A stretch of DNA of 42,467 bases from Anaerolineae bacterium (GTDB lineage: Bacteria; Chloroflexota; Anaerolineae; Aggregatilineales; UBA3940). The DNA lies in the NCBI GenBank assembly GCA_016928235.1, contig JAFGLD010000082.1, positions 1 through 42,467 on the forward strand. Direction: 5' to 3'. This document shows, in pieces, positions 6,864 through 14,703 of this stretch. The position numbers and the translations under genes were made by a program. Positions within the stretch are counted from its first letter, which is position 1. Each line of letters begins with the position of its first letter. Under the pieces are notes generated by a model that was not told the DNA's origin, did no database searches, and was given only the letters and a program-made list of their open reading frames with translations.

Positions 6864-8008
6864 GAATAGATGTTCTCCCACGGATCGCGCAGCAGGTTAC
6901 CCAAGATTTGATCTGCCATACCCTGCGCGGGCAGCACATCCCCATCCGGCTCAACATACAGCCAGACCTTACCGGCTCCTTCAGGGACATTGTCCTCAGC
7001 GGTCTCGATCGCAACGGGGTGTGCCGCGGAGTAGGGCACGGGTAGGTCGAATTTGAGAGGCAGGCCCAATGATGCCGCCTTGTTTTGCAGACCGGATAGC
7101 GCATCCTTCAACGATGCCTCTGAGGTGCTCAACGACAGGTTCTCGACGCCCAGCCCCGACAGCCGTTCGAGTATGTCGGTTCCCTTGCCGACATTTTGCG
7201 GCGTGAGTGTGAGATGAACTGTGGTGAACAAATCCTCGGGGATGACGGTCTCGATGGCTTTCCACGATGCCTTGTTGTCCGGCTGGAGGATGATCAGCAA
7301 ATGGTCCAACCCGGTCTGCAAGAGTGTCTCCAGATACTGTTTGTCAGCCAGCTTCAGGCCATCTGACAGCAAGCCGCATACCTGGCCGTTCTTCTCGGCG
7401 TGGGCGATCAGCGCGATCAGGTCGTCGCGAAGAGTCGGTTCGCCTCCGGTGAGTGTGACATGTGGGATGCCGATCTGCCAGGCTTTGTCAAAGATGGTTT
7501 GCCATTCCTCGGTTGTCAACTCACGGTCGACGCGCTTAGTTGGCGCGTCGTCGGCACTGGCGCCGGGAGGCAGTCGATAAGTCAGCGCGCAGTCGAGGCG
7601 CAGCGGGGCGATGAGATCGGCGGAATGCGGTGCTGCGCGTTCGAAGTCCAGACAGGAAACAGGATCCAGGTCCGGCATCTCGACCAGGGTCTGGATACGC
7701 TCGACGAAGTCCTGATAATCTCGCATCGCCACCTCTTTGGTGACACGATAGCGCGCTGCAACTTGCTTCGCAGTCTCGTCAGGTGATGTGTCCTGGATGA
7801 AATGGTAGGCGTACTCTGCTGCGGTTGGGTTGAGTTGCAAGACGGTGGCGGCATTGATGACCAGGATGCCTGGACCAGCCTGGTTCAAGCGCAAATGTAT
7901 CCGGTACGCCGGCCGGTCGTCACCTGGCGCAACCTGTTTTTGGTACAGGCCTTCAGGTAGGGGCTTGACATTGACAAAAAGCTGCGAAAAACGATGTATA
8001 AGTTCCAT
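6860..8008 (-). CDS. Degenerate radical SAM protein with PqqD-like N-terminal domain
   Basis: This 382-residue protein is colinear with the radical SAM enzyme encoded at 8156-9541. An N-terminal PqqD/RRE-like domain (about 45-110, ILVINAATVLQLNPTAAE) is followed by a TIM-barrel part that keeps TGGEPTLRDDL. Where the paralogue has CNNNCAHC, this protein has LPPGASADD with no cysteines (about 146-154). Its C-terminus reads VEPDGDVLPAQG where the paralogue has VLPCQS, and it stops before the SPASM cysteine block. It therefore cannot bind the usual clusters. The frame is intact and coupled to the methyltransferase, so a scaffold or substrate-binding pseudoenzyme role is likelier than decay. Confidence 0.85.
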   Translation of the reverse strand: MELIHRFSQLFVNVKPLPEGLYQKQVAPGDDRPAYRIHLRLNQAGPGILVINAATVLQLNPTAAEYAYHFIQDTSPDETAKQVAARYRVTKEVAMRDYQDFVERIQTLVEMPDLDPVSCLDFERAAPHSADLIAPLRLDCALTYRLPPGASADDAPTKRVDRELTTEEWQTIFDKAWQIGIPHVTLTGGEPTLRDDLIALIAHAEKNGQVCGLLSDGLKLADKQYLETLLQTGLDHLLIILQPDNKASWKAIETVIPEDLFTTVHLTLTPQNVGKGTDILERLSGLGVENLSLSTSEASLKDALSGLQNKAASLGLPLKFDLPVPYSAAHPVAIETAEDNVPEGAGKVWLYVEPDGDVLPAQGMADQILGNLLRDPWENIYS

Positions 8009-8155
8009 ATCGTCTCCAGATGGTAGTGATCGATAAGAGGCCGGTCCGGATAGTGGCCAGCTTGCGGCTGTTAGCTTTTAACTGCGAACTATCCATCACC
8101 CATGACTCAAAACTATCAGGCAGACAGCACCCATAGCTGAATAGTCACCCTGCTT

Positions 8156-9541
8156 TCATCGATGAGGCAAAAAACCAGCTTCCGGATTCAAAGGAACGAC
8201 CGGCCGGTTTACGCCGAATGCGTCACGGTGGCCCTCGATCAGCAGAGGGCACCCGCCGCCGCACTCGGAGGCCAGCGAGCAGCCGTCGCATTTGGCGGGC
8301 AAATACCGGCGCTCCCGTAGCTGAACACACAACTCATGATTCCAGATCGAATCCCAGTCGTCGGTCAGGATATGGCCGAGCGGATGATAGTAGGACTGGC
8401 AGGGCAGCACATCCCCATTAGGCTCAATGCACATGCTGTACAGCGCGGCTGTGCAGCCCTTCGGCCCCAGGTTGAGCCGCATGGGATTGAATCGGCAGTA
8501 CTGGGTTGGTGTATACCAGATCAGACGCTGCCCGCGCGCCGATGTCTTTCTGATGGCCATATCGAGGAGCGGTTGAAGCTCACTCTCGGCCAGACCGGTG
8601 CCGACCGTCAGCCCGCCACCCGAGTGGATCAGCGCGTTCAGCCCAACGGTAGGGACGCCGATGTCTGCCAGGGTGTCCAGGGTGGCCGGTAAGGTATGGA
8701 CATTGGTTTGAAGCATAGTCGTGTTGGTCATGACATATAGACGGCTGGCCAGCACATTCTTCAACCCCGCCAGGGTTTCCGGATAGGCGCCTTTTGCACA
8801 TACCATCCGATCATGAATCTCGGCCTCGCACGACTCAACGGTGACCTGGACGTGATCCAGGCCGGCATCAATCAGTTGGTCGACGATCTCCGGATCGGCG
8901 AGCCGGCGCGCGTTGGTGTTCAGCCCTGTGATCTGGCCGTTAGATTCGGCATGCGCGATCAACTCCGGCAAATCTTGCCGCAGTGTCGGCTCGCCGCCGG
9001 TGAAGACAATATGCGGAATGCCCAGGTCCCATAACTGGTCGATGATGTCGAGCCACTGGTCAGTGTCCAGCTCGGGGAAATCCCGCTCACGCGCGTTGTA
9101 GCAGTGGGCACAGTTGTTGTTGCAACGATATGTAACAGCCAGGTCCATGCGATATGGAGCTGACGGCCGCGAGCTGAACGGCATCGTTGTTTCAAGGCCC
9201 AGCTCGTGGATTGGGCATGCGCCGTCAGGTCGGATCAACTCATCCAACTGCTCCCGGAAGTCTACCAGATCGGCGCGGATGTGAGCAGCATCCGCCTGGT
9301 AGTCACGTCGAAGACGTTGCACGATTTCCTGGTCCGCCGTGCCTTCGAGGATCAGATGAGCCATTCGCGCAGCGGTTGGGTTCAGATTCAGGACACGGTT
9401 GGCGTTGATGATCAGCGTGCCGTGACCGTCGCCGTCGAGGCGCAAATGGATACGTGATTGCTCACCCGGATGCTCCACCTGATAATGATAGAGGGCAGGG
9501 AGCGATGCTGTGGCAGCCGGTTTTCTACGCAGCAGGTTCAT
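8156..9541 (-). CDS. Radical SAM/SPASM protein with PqqD-like (RRE) domain, probable peptide-modifying enzyme
   Basis: The 461 residues from ATG 9541 comprise a PqqD-like domain (about 30-105, LIINANRVLNLNPTAA), a radical SAM domain and a SPASM extension. The radical SAM domain has CNNNCAHC (Cys140, 144, 147) and FTGGEPTLR. The SPASM cysteines are in CIEPNGDVLPC, then KCDGCSLASECGGGCP near the end. This architecture is typical of enzymes that modify ribosomally made peptides or proteins, with the PqqD-like part recognising the substrate. The upstream in-frame start at 9616 would overlap the Cys-Ala tail of the preceding gene, so 9541 is preferred, 16 nt after that gene's stop. The likely substrate is the adjacent tail, an inference from position and cysteine content. 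Confidence 0.88.
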   Translation of the reverse strand: MNLLRRKPAATASLPALYHYQVEHPGEQSRIHLRLDGDGHGTLIINANRVLNLNPTAARMAHLILEGTADQEIVQRLRRDYQADAAHIRADLVDFREQLDELIRPDGACPIHELGLETTMPFSSRPSAPYRMDLAVTYRCNNNCAHCYNARERDFPELDTDQWLDIIDQLWDLGIPHIVFTGGEPTLRQDLPELIAHAESNGQITGLNTNARRLADPEIVDQLIDAGLDHVQVTVESCEAEIHDRMVCAKGAYPETLAGLKNVLASRLYVMTNTTMLQTNVHTLPATLDTLADIGVPTVGLNALIHSGGGLTVGTGLAESELQPLLDMAIRKTSARGQRLIWYTPTQYCRFNPMRLNLGPKGCTAALYSMCIEPNGDVLPCQSYYHPLGHILTDDWDSIWNHELCVQLRERRYLPAKCDGCSLASECGGGCPLLIEGHRDAFGVNRPVVPLNPEAGFLPHR

Positions 9542-9557
9542 CGCGTATCTACAACTG

Positions 9558-11198
9558 TCATCGGCCGCCGCCGGCGCAAGCGCAAGCGCAACCCGCGCAG
9601 GCGCAGGCACAGGCACAGCCGCCGCCGCTCCGCCCCGAACTGCCGCTCCGGCTGGGCGGCGGAGGTGGATTGGTTACATTTGTGACGTCGCTGGTGAATG
9701 AGCCAACGTTGCCGATAACCCGCTGGGAAAAAGTTTGAATGCCACCGGCTACTGAGGCTGCAAAATCCGAGCCGGGCAGGTGAGGAACCGCAGGCGTCGG
9801 AATCTGGGGCGATGGAGCGGCGGGCCGTGAATAGGTCGGGTCGTAACGGCCCCACCACATTGGGACGAAGATCGGGCTGGTAAAGACGCGCCGCGTGCGG
9901 TCGTCGAAACTCCGATCAAGCATGGTCCATTCCAGGTTCTTGTCGAATATCTCGCTTTTAACTTCCGGAGTCTCTCCGGCTTCCACCTGCTGCCAGGCTT
10001 TTTCGATGATGGATTTATAGAAAGCTACTGTTTCCTTGTGGCTAAAGCCCTTCATCTTTGCGGTTGTGCTCTTGATGAGTGTGACGAACATGGTCTGCAA
10101 TAACTTTTTTCGCGCTGTCGAGTCGTTTTCCCGGAAAGCCTCAAGAAAGGCTGTCTCGTAATCATGCAAGTCTACCGGGAGGGGGGAAGCAATGTCGATC
10201 TTGAGCGGGTCGCGCGAAAGGACACGCGCGGCATCCTTCTTAATCACAGAGAACAGCATCATCGTCATGACCTTGTCGAGCGATTCCTGCATCACAATCG
10301 CTGCTTCGACGGCAGTCAACCCGCGTTTGATCCCATGTCCCTCGATCGAGACATGTGGCGGCAGGTACTGTAGCTTCCGCCGCGGCCCCTGGATGGCGGT
10401 GAGGATCGATAAGCCGATGAACAGGAGGATGAAAATGCATGGGCACAGGAACGATATGCCGGCCAGGATGTCGTCGAATAGATTATCGAAGTTGTATGAA
10501 GGTGGTGTCACAATGGCACCTGTCGGCACATAGGACTTCGGGAAGGAGGCGCCGAAGGTGTATTCCTTCGAGCCGCTGGCATTTGGCGCGGCCCATGTGT
10601 ACGTGACGCATCCGGCATCATCGAGACCGGTTTGCGGCTCGGATGGGAATCCGGATGGCGCGGCGTGCCAACGTGGCTCTTGCGGTTGGACACCGGGCGG
10701 CAGGTGGAAGACGACGGTCAGGTTGGTGCTGCCGGTCACGTACTCACCGCCGAACCAGGTCGGCGAGAATACCGCCGATGCGTATTGGTCATCGTCACTG
10801 TCGGGGTGCAGGACATTATATATATGCGGGACAAACACGTGTACAGTGCCGATCTGTCCGGGCAGGATGGCGTTGTCGCCCAGATCGACCGCTATTCCAC
10901 TGCCATTGCCCTGATAGTCGGATGAGATCTCCACCGGGTGACCGTTGACGTCTGCAGTGATGTCATCGAAGGCGAAGTTGCTGTTGGGCAGACCCACATC
11001 GACGAAATCAATGGCGTGTGCGTTGGGATTGTTGGTGAAGATAAAGGTGTAATCAAGCGCCAGCGTCCCATCCTGGTTCCAGAATGCGTGGACAATCTCT
11101 CTGTCCAGGCTGAAGGAGTACGACTGGGCCAGCGCGCTTGCCGGCATGACAAGCACAATGATCAGAGTCAGAAAGACAGCATAGTAGCGTCGCAGCAT
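9558..11198 (-). CDS. Secreted/membrane protein with a C-terminal Cys-Ala repeat tail
   Basis: From ATG 11198 it has 546 residues. Residues 1-25 form a signal peptide ending ASALAQ. An exported beta-rich domain follows (about 26-240), then one transmembrane helix (about 245-269, with CPC), a charged helical cytosolic domain (about 290-445) and a Pro/Ser-rich linker. The end is GGGCACACACAGCACACAGG plus GR, with seven cysteines at 528-541 alternating with alanine. The layout resembles DUF2207/TPM-type membrane proteins with low-complexity tails. Signal peptide plus one helix would put the tail in the cytosol, within reach of the downstream radical SAM enzymes. The longer frame from 11330 overlaps the upstream gene and lacks a sensible N-terminus. 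GAGAGAG precedes the chosen ATG. Confidence 0.85.
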   Translation of the reverse strand: MLRRYYAVFLTLIIVLVMPASALAQSYSFSLDREIVHAFWNQDGTLALDYTFIFTNNPNAHAIDFVDVGLPNSNFAFDDITADVNGHPVEISSDYQGNGSGIAVDLGDNAILPGQIGTVHVFVPHIYNVLHPDSDDDQYASAVFSPTWFGGEYVTGSTNLTVVFHLPPGVQPQEPRWHAAPSGFPSEPQTGLDDAGCVTYTWAAPNASGSKEYTFGASFPKSYVPTGAIVTPPSYNFDNLFDDILAGISFLCPCIFILLFIGLSILTAIQGPRRKLQYLPPHVSIEGHGIKRGLTAVEAAIVMQESLDKVMTMMLFSVIKKDAARVLSRDPLKIDIASPLPVDLHDYETAFLEAFRENDSTARKKLLQTMFVTLIKSTTAKMKGFSHKETVAFYKSIIEKAWQQVEAGETPEVKSEIFDKNLEWTMLDRSFDDRTRRVFTSPIFVPMWWGRYDPTYSRPAAPSPQIPTPAVPHLPGSDFAASVAGGIQTFSQRVIGNVGSFTSDVTNVTNPPPPPSRSGSSGRSGGGCACACACAGCACACAGGGR

Positions 11199-11209
11199 GG
11201 GGCTCTCTC

Positions 11210-11572
11210 TCACCACTTGGGTTCTTCGGTCAATTGGTAGCTCGTGTTGCAAAAGGGACAGCTCACGACCGGCGCTCCGGCGACCATTTTGACGTTGTCG
11301 GGCGTCAGCGAGCCGCCGCAGTTCTTGCATGTCATGGCTTCAATCTTGGTCTTGCCCGGCAGGTCGATTGTATAGGTCGGGCTTTTGCCCTTAGCGGTAT
11401 CATCGGCCGGCTTGCGTGAAGCAAGCCAGATCAACCCAAAACCGATCAGGACGCTGATGGATCCACTAAGCACCCATCCCCACCCTCCGCCGCCGGCACC
11501 ACCTGAGCCCCAGATGAAGAGTACGCCAAAGAAGATCAAGATTGCAGCCGCGATGTAGGCAATAATTCTCAT
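11210..11572 (-). CDS. Small membrane protein with C-terminal zinc ribbon
   Basis: The protein has 120 residues. Two hydrophobic segments (about 3-20 and 33-50) are separated by a Gly-rich turn. After them comes a cytosolic tail with CKNCGGSL (about residues 82-89) and CPFCNTSY (about 104-111), a four-cysteine zinc ribbon. GGAGG lies about 5 nt before ATG 11572. The stop is 11 nt from the start of the Cys-Ala-tailed protein, so the two are cotranscribed. A role in membrane recruitment or assembly of that protein is possible but not shown. Confidence 0.8.
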   Translation of the reverse strand: MRIIAYIAAAILIFFGVLFIWGSGGAGGGGWGWVLSGSISVLIGFGLIWLASRKPADDTAKGKSPTYTIDLPGKTKIEAMTCKNCGGSLTPDNVKMVAGAPVVSCPFCNTSYQLTEEPKW

Positions 11573-11599
11573 AAAAACCTCCAGGCCAATAATGCAAAA

Positions 11600-11628
11600 A
11601 GTGTATCATTTTGGGTTCGTGAACACAA
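11600..11628 (-). promoter_or_regulatory. Possible promoter of the Cys-Ala tail/radical SAM cluster
   Basis: On the minus strand TTGTGT (11628-11623) and TACACT (11605-11600) are separated by 17 bp, about 28 bp upstream of ATG 11572. The hexamers match consensus only partly. No better candidate is seen upstream of the cluster. Confidence 0.35.
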
Positions 11629-12458
11629 ATGTACGTATTCATTCGCCTAAAGCCTGAATTGTGCGCTTTCCGGATTTGATATGTGGCGTTTGCTCTTCTG
11701 ACCCCGTGATGCACGAATTACAAACTGTAGACTGTAAATCTGGAACATGATTCGCGACCTGGGATTTGAGGCTAAGAATTGATCACTGAAAACTGATCGC
11801 CAAGAATTGGCTTGAAGTTACCCCCAGATTATTGAGAAGATACCTTTCAGACGGCAATAACTTCAATCGGTATTGCCGTTTGAACTGCCTGATGAGGTGG
11901 CTTAAGCAGCTTCATTTGTACATTGAGCCGCTTGATGGGACAGAATAGCGGATTCATTCCCGCATCGAGTTGTAGGCGAAGTAGTCGGTGGTGATGCTGT
12001 TGGATTAGGCCATCTCGATTGCCGATTGGATCGCTACCCTATCGGCGGTGCCGAGAAACACAGGTTGTTAAGGTGCAGGGCTCAGTTCTATAGCTTTTCG
12101 GAAAAAGATCTGGGATTTCCTGTATAAAAAACGCCCAAAGATTCCAAAACATTATCTGAACGTCTATAGCATCGACGCAGTTGGGAGGGTAAGCGAAGGT
12201 TGGAGTGCCGCAATACTCCCAGAACTGTCAAACTTTGCGTGTCTCCCCGGAAGAGCCGGAGGGCGATCTTAATCGGGGGGGGGTAAATAAGTCCTGTTTT
12301 GCCCGGTTTGAGATCCTCGATAGCCCATAATTCCTATCCAAATAAGCCCATCCTGCTGGTGTTCGGGCATCTTTATGCTATATAGTAGAAGCAACAACAC
12401 GATCTGTTGTTTGGACGTCCGGTTCGGCATGGATGCCGTGCCGGAAGGAGATGTGAGC
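11629..12458. other. Gene-poor gap with a hairpin and possible gene relics
   Basis: No convincing gene lies here. A perfect 9-bp inverted repeat ACGGCAATA/TATTGCCGT (11851-11859 and 11871-11879) has an 11-nt loop but no T-run. A plus-strand open stretch at about 12067-12270, without a start codon, and a minus-strand open stretch at about 11880-12040 could be decayed genes. I do not recognise either. A run of nine G occurs near 12277. Confidence 0.4.
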
Positions 12459-13352
12459 ATGTTAAATGACGATACATCCAAAGAGAAACGATCGAGATGG
12501 TGGATAGGTATCTTGCTTTTGTTGCTGTTAGTGTGTGGTTGCATAGGGCTGACCGTTGGACCTGGTAGACCCTTTATCGAGACAATGCTGTCGAGTAGGC
12601 AGAGCATCACAGAATCCCCTACCGGTGAACCTACCCAATTGCTTACCGATGAACCAACAGATGAACCCACCAGTGAGCCAACGGATGAGCCAACCAGTGA
12701 GCCAACGGACGAACCCACCAGTGAGCCGACAAGTGAGCCGACAAGTGAGCCAACCAGTGAGCCAACGGATGAACCAACCAGTAGAGGCGCATGTCTCGAC
12801 CCCTGTGATCCGGCCGGCTCAGACTGCCAGACCGGGTTAAACTGCTGGCCCTCGCGCGCAGATAACAGTGTCTATGTCTGTTGGAACGATCTGATTTGCA
12901 ATCCACCTTGCGGCAACGGGGTTTGTGCTCCCGATGAGGATTGTAGTTCCTGCCCGGCAGATTGCGGCGTTTGTCCCTATTGCGGTGATGGCATGTGCAA
13001 TGCGGATGAAGATTGCGGCAATTGCCCGGATGACTGTGGAATCTGCCCCTGTGGTGATGGTGTTTGTGCTCCTGACGAGAATTGCTCGATCTGCCCGGCG
13101 GATTGTGGCCAATGCCCCTATTGTGGTGATGGGGTGTGCAATGCGGATGAAGATTGTAGCACCTGCCCGGGTGACTGTGGCTCTTGCTGCGTCTGCGGAG
13201 ATGGCGTTTGTCAGAAAGAGTGCCGTGAGAACCCGAAAACCTGTCCGGCTGACTGTAAAGTTTGCTCCTGCGTTTGCGTTAATAATTGCGCGCCGGTGGC
13301 TATTTGCATAGTATGTACCGATACATGCACAGGCGAACCCTGTACGCCCTGA
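12459..13352 (+). CDS. Membrane-anchored protein with EPT-repeat stalk and five Cys-rich repeats
   Basis: The start is ATG 12459 because AAGGAG (12445-12450) lies 8 nt before it. The product has 297 residues: a short charged N-terminus, a transmembrane or signal segment (WWIGILLLLLLVCGCIGL), a stalk of EPTSEPTDEPT repeats, then five tandem units of 22-25 residues. Each unit follows CGDGVCxxDEDCSxCPxDCGxCP, with seven or eight cysteines per unit, and a Cys-rich end follows. Such CGDGxC repeats occur in secreted bacterial surface proteins, where the cysteines presumably form disulfides or bind metal and the acidic residues may hold calcium. Function is unknown. It is not obviously in an operon. 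Confidence 0.8.
   Translation: MLNDDTSKEKRSRWWIGILLLLLLVCGCIGLTVGPGRPFIETMLSSRQSITESPTGEPTQLLTDEPTDEPTSEPTDEPTSEPTDEPTSEPTSEPTSEPTSEPTDEPTSRGACLDPCDPAGSDCQTGLNCWPSRADNSVYVCWNDLICNPPCGNGVCAPDEDCSSCPADCGVCPYCGDGMCNADEDCGNCPDDCGICPCGDGVCAPDENCSICPADCGQCPYCGDGVCNADEDCSTCPGDCGSCCVCGDGVCQKECRENPKTCPADCKVCSCVCVNNCAPVAICIVCTDTCTGEPCTP
12632..12783 (+). repeat. Short tandem repeats encoding the EPT(S/D) stalk
   Basis: Units of 12 and 24 bp of the type GAGCCAACCAGT/GAGCCAACGGAT encode alternating EPTS and EPTD. Near-identical neighbouring units suggest recent slippage, so stalk length may vary between strains. Confidence 0.85.
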
Positions 13353-13421
13353 TTGACCGCCGATGTCAGTGATTCCCGGATTGAACTGGTTTGCAGAAAG
13401 TGTGCTCTGAAAACTTATTCA

Positions 13422-13451
13422 TTGACATAGGTGCTTCTATGTGACTATAAT
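13422..13451 (+). promoter_or_regulatory. Consensus sigma-70-type promoter of the riboflavin transport operon
   Basis: TTGACA (13422-13427) and TATAAT (13446-13451) are both exact consensus hexamers, separated by 18 bp. They lie just upstream of the FMN riboswitch, so the leader would start near 13458. Confidence 0.85.
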
Positions 13452-13472
13452 CAGGCTGACAAACAACCAGAT

Positions 13473-13606
13473 TGGTCTTCGGGGCGGGGTGAAAATCCCC
13501 ACCGGCGGTGTTGGACAAGATAACGTCTTAGCCCGCGACCCGCGCGAGCGGTTGATTCCGGTGTGATACCGGAGCCGACGGTCATAGTCCGGATGAAAGA
13601 AGATCG
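13473..13606 (+). ncRNA. FMN riboswitch (RFN element)
   Basis: The conserved RFN blocks appear in order: GGGGCGGGGTGAAAATCCCC then ACCGGCGGT (13481-13508), AGCCCGCGA (13530-13538), TTGATTCCGGTGTGATACCG (13552-13571), GAGCCGACGGTCATAGTCCG (13572-13591) and GATGAAAGAAGA (13592-13603). GTCTTC at 13475-13480 can pair with GAAGA at 13599-13603 to close P1. FMN binding should favour the downstream terminator and shut off the transporter operon when flavin is plentiful. Confidence 0.97.
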
Positions 13607-13655
13607 GCAGCAACACATAGTTAGACAGTGTTGTCGTGCAGTATGTCTTTCTTGC

Positions 13656-13685
13656 CCCGATATCGTTTCCGGTATCGGGTTTTTT
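13656..13685 (+). terminator. Intrinsic terminator of the FMN riboswitch expression platform
   Basis: CCCGATA (13656-13662) pairs with TATCGGG (13673-13679) and is followed by six T. Its place between the aptamer and the first coding region implies regulation by transcription termination. Confidence 0.85.
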
Positions 13686-13831
13686 GATCGATGCTCAAAG
13701 CGCAGACTCTGTGAGCTGCCTATCGACTTCCTCGTCTCGAAATCAGTCAGCTCTTATAGGTTATGTCGAGATCGTCGCTTGCCAAATACTGGGTATAGAT
13801 GGCTGAATGCTTATCGAAAGGATAGAAGAGC

Positions 13832-14632
13832 ATGGATATCTCTCTGGCTCAGGAACAACGGCAATGTTCTGCCCTGCCGGTTGCCTTTCGCTGGCAAACC
13901 TGGCTGCCGATTCTGACGCTGATTGCTTTCCTGACCGGCTGGGAGGCGCTGATACGCTTGTCGAACATCCCGGCCTTCATTCTGCCATCGCCCGGCGCTG
14001 TAGCCACCAAGCTGGTGGCTGTTATTCTCAACGGCACATTGCTGCGTCACACCATCATCACCCTGGCCGAAGTCATTGGGGGACTGGCGCTTGGCTTGGC
14101 GGTGGCAACCGTGTTGGGCTATCTGCTCGCCAAATCAGTTGCCATTGAGCGAGCCCTCGCGCCGTACCTGGTCGCCTCGCAGGCTGTGCCGATTGTCGCC
14201 ATTGCGCCCCTGCTGGTGATCTGGTTCGGATCGGGGATGTTCAGCAAAGTGCTCATCAGCGCACTGATTGTCTTCTTCCCAATCCTGATCAACACCATCG
14301 CAGGCGTGCGTGGTGTTCCTGCCGATCTCCATGACCTGATGCGTTCGCTGAGGGCAACACGTTGGCAAACTTTCGTCAAGCTCGAAGTGCCGGCAGCGCT
14401 GCCGGTACTGCTGGCCGGGCTGAAGATCGGCGCGACGCTCTCGGTGATCGGCGCGGTGGTCGGCGAGTTTGCCGGGGCTGACGCCGGGCTTGGTTTGATG
14501 ATCAGCCTGGCCGATGGACAGTACGACACAGCGCGGATGTTTGTTGGTGTGCTGGCGTTGGTAGCGATGGCATTGGCACTTTATGGCGCGGTTGTTCTGA
14601 TCGAGAGGTGGGCGCTGAAATGGCGGAAGTAG
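13832..14632 (+). CDS. ribX: ABC transporter permease, riboflavin/precursor uptake (RibX-like)
   Basis: The 266-residue inner-membrane protein has about six helices and a BPD_transp_1 domain of the SsuC/ThiX type. The EAA-like cytoplasmic loop (about 172-190, DLMRSLRATRWQTFVKLEVP) docks onto the ATPase. The permease fold alone would suggest sulfonate, nitrate or pyrimidine transport. The FMN riboswitch directly upstream points to riboflavin or a precursor, as in the RibXY systems known from Chloroflexi. The ATG at 13832 follows GAAAGGATAGAAGAGC. The substrate assignment is inferred from regulation. Confidence 0.85.
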   Translation: MDISLAQEQRQCSALPVAFRWQTWLPILTLIAFLTGWEALIRLSNIPAFILPSPGAVATKLVAVILNGTLLRHTIITLAEVIGGLALGLAVATVLGYLLAKSVAIERALAPYLVASQAVPIVAIAPLLVIWFGSGMFSKVLISALIVFFPILINTIAGVRGVPADLHDLMRSLRATRWQTFVKLEVPAALPVLLAGLKIGATLSVIGAVVGEFAGADAGLGLMISLADGQYDTARMFVGVLALVAMALALYGAVVLIERWALKWRK

Positions 14633-14703
14633 CCTGATGTGAGGTATGTTTACCCCTCTTCATGCTTTGATTTTTAATTTTTGACCCATTCTAAGGAGAG
14701 ATT

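Noticed and set aside
8041..8110. Short word-like repeats (GCTGTTAGCTTTTAACTG) between the two radical SAM genes, similar words near 35205-35225
   Set aside because: Similarity is limited to a few short low-complexity words; no defined unit, ends or structure.
9542..9616. Longer start of the radical SAM gene (ATG 9616)
   Set aside because: The added residues are the out-of-frame reading of the Cys-Ala tail codons (Pro/Ala/Arg-rich), and the family pattern begins after ATG 9541.
11199..11330. Longer start of the Cys-Ala-tailed protein (ATG 11330)
   Set aside because: It overlaps the zinc-ribbon gene by about 120 bp and would place a polar stretch before an evident signal peptide.
12067..12270. 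Possible transposase or helicase remnant on the plus strand
   Set aside because: Only an open stretch without start codon and no recognisable motif; named only as unexplained relic.
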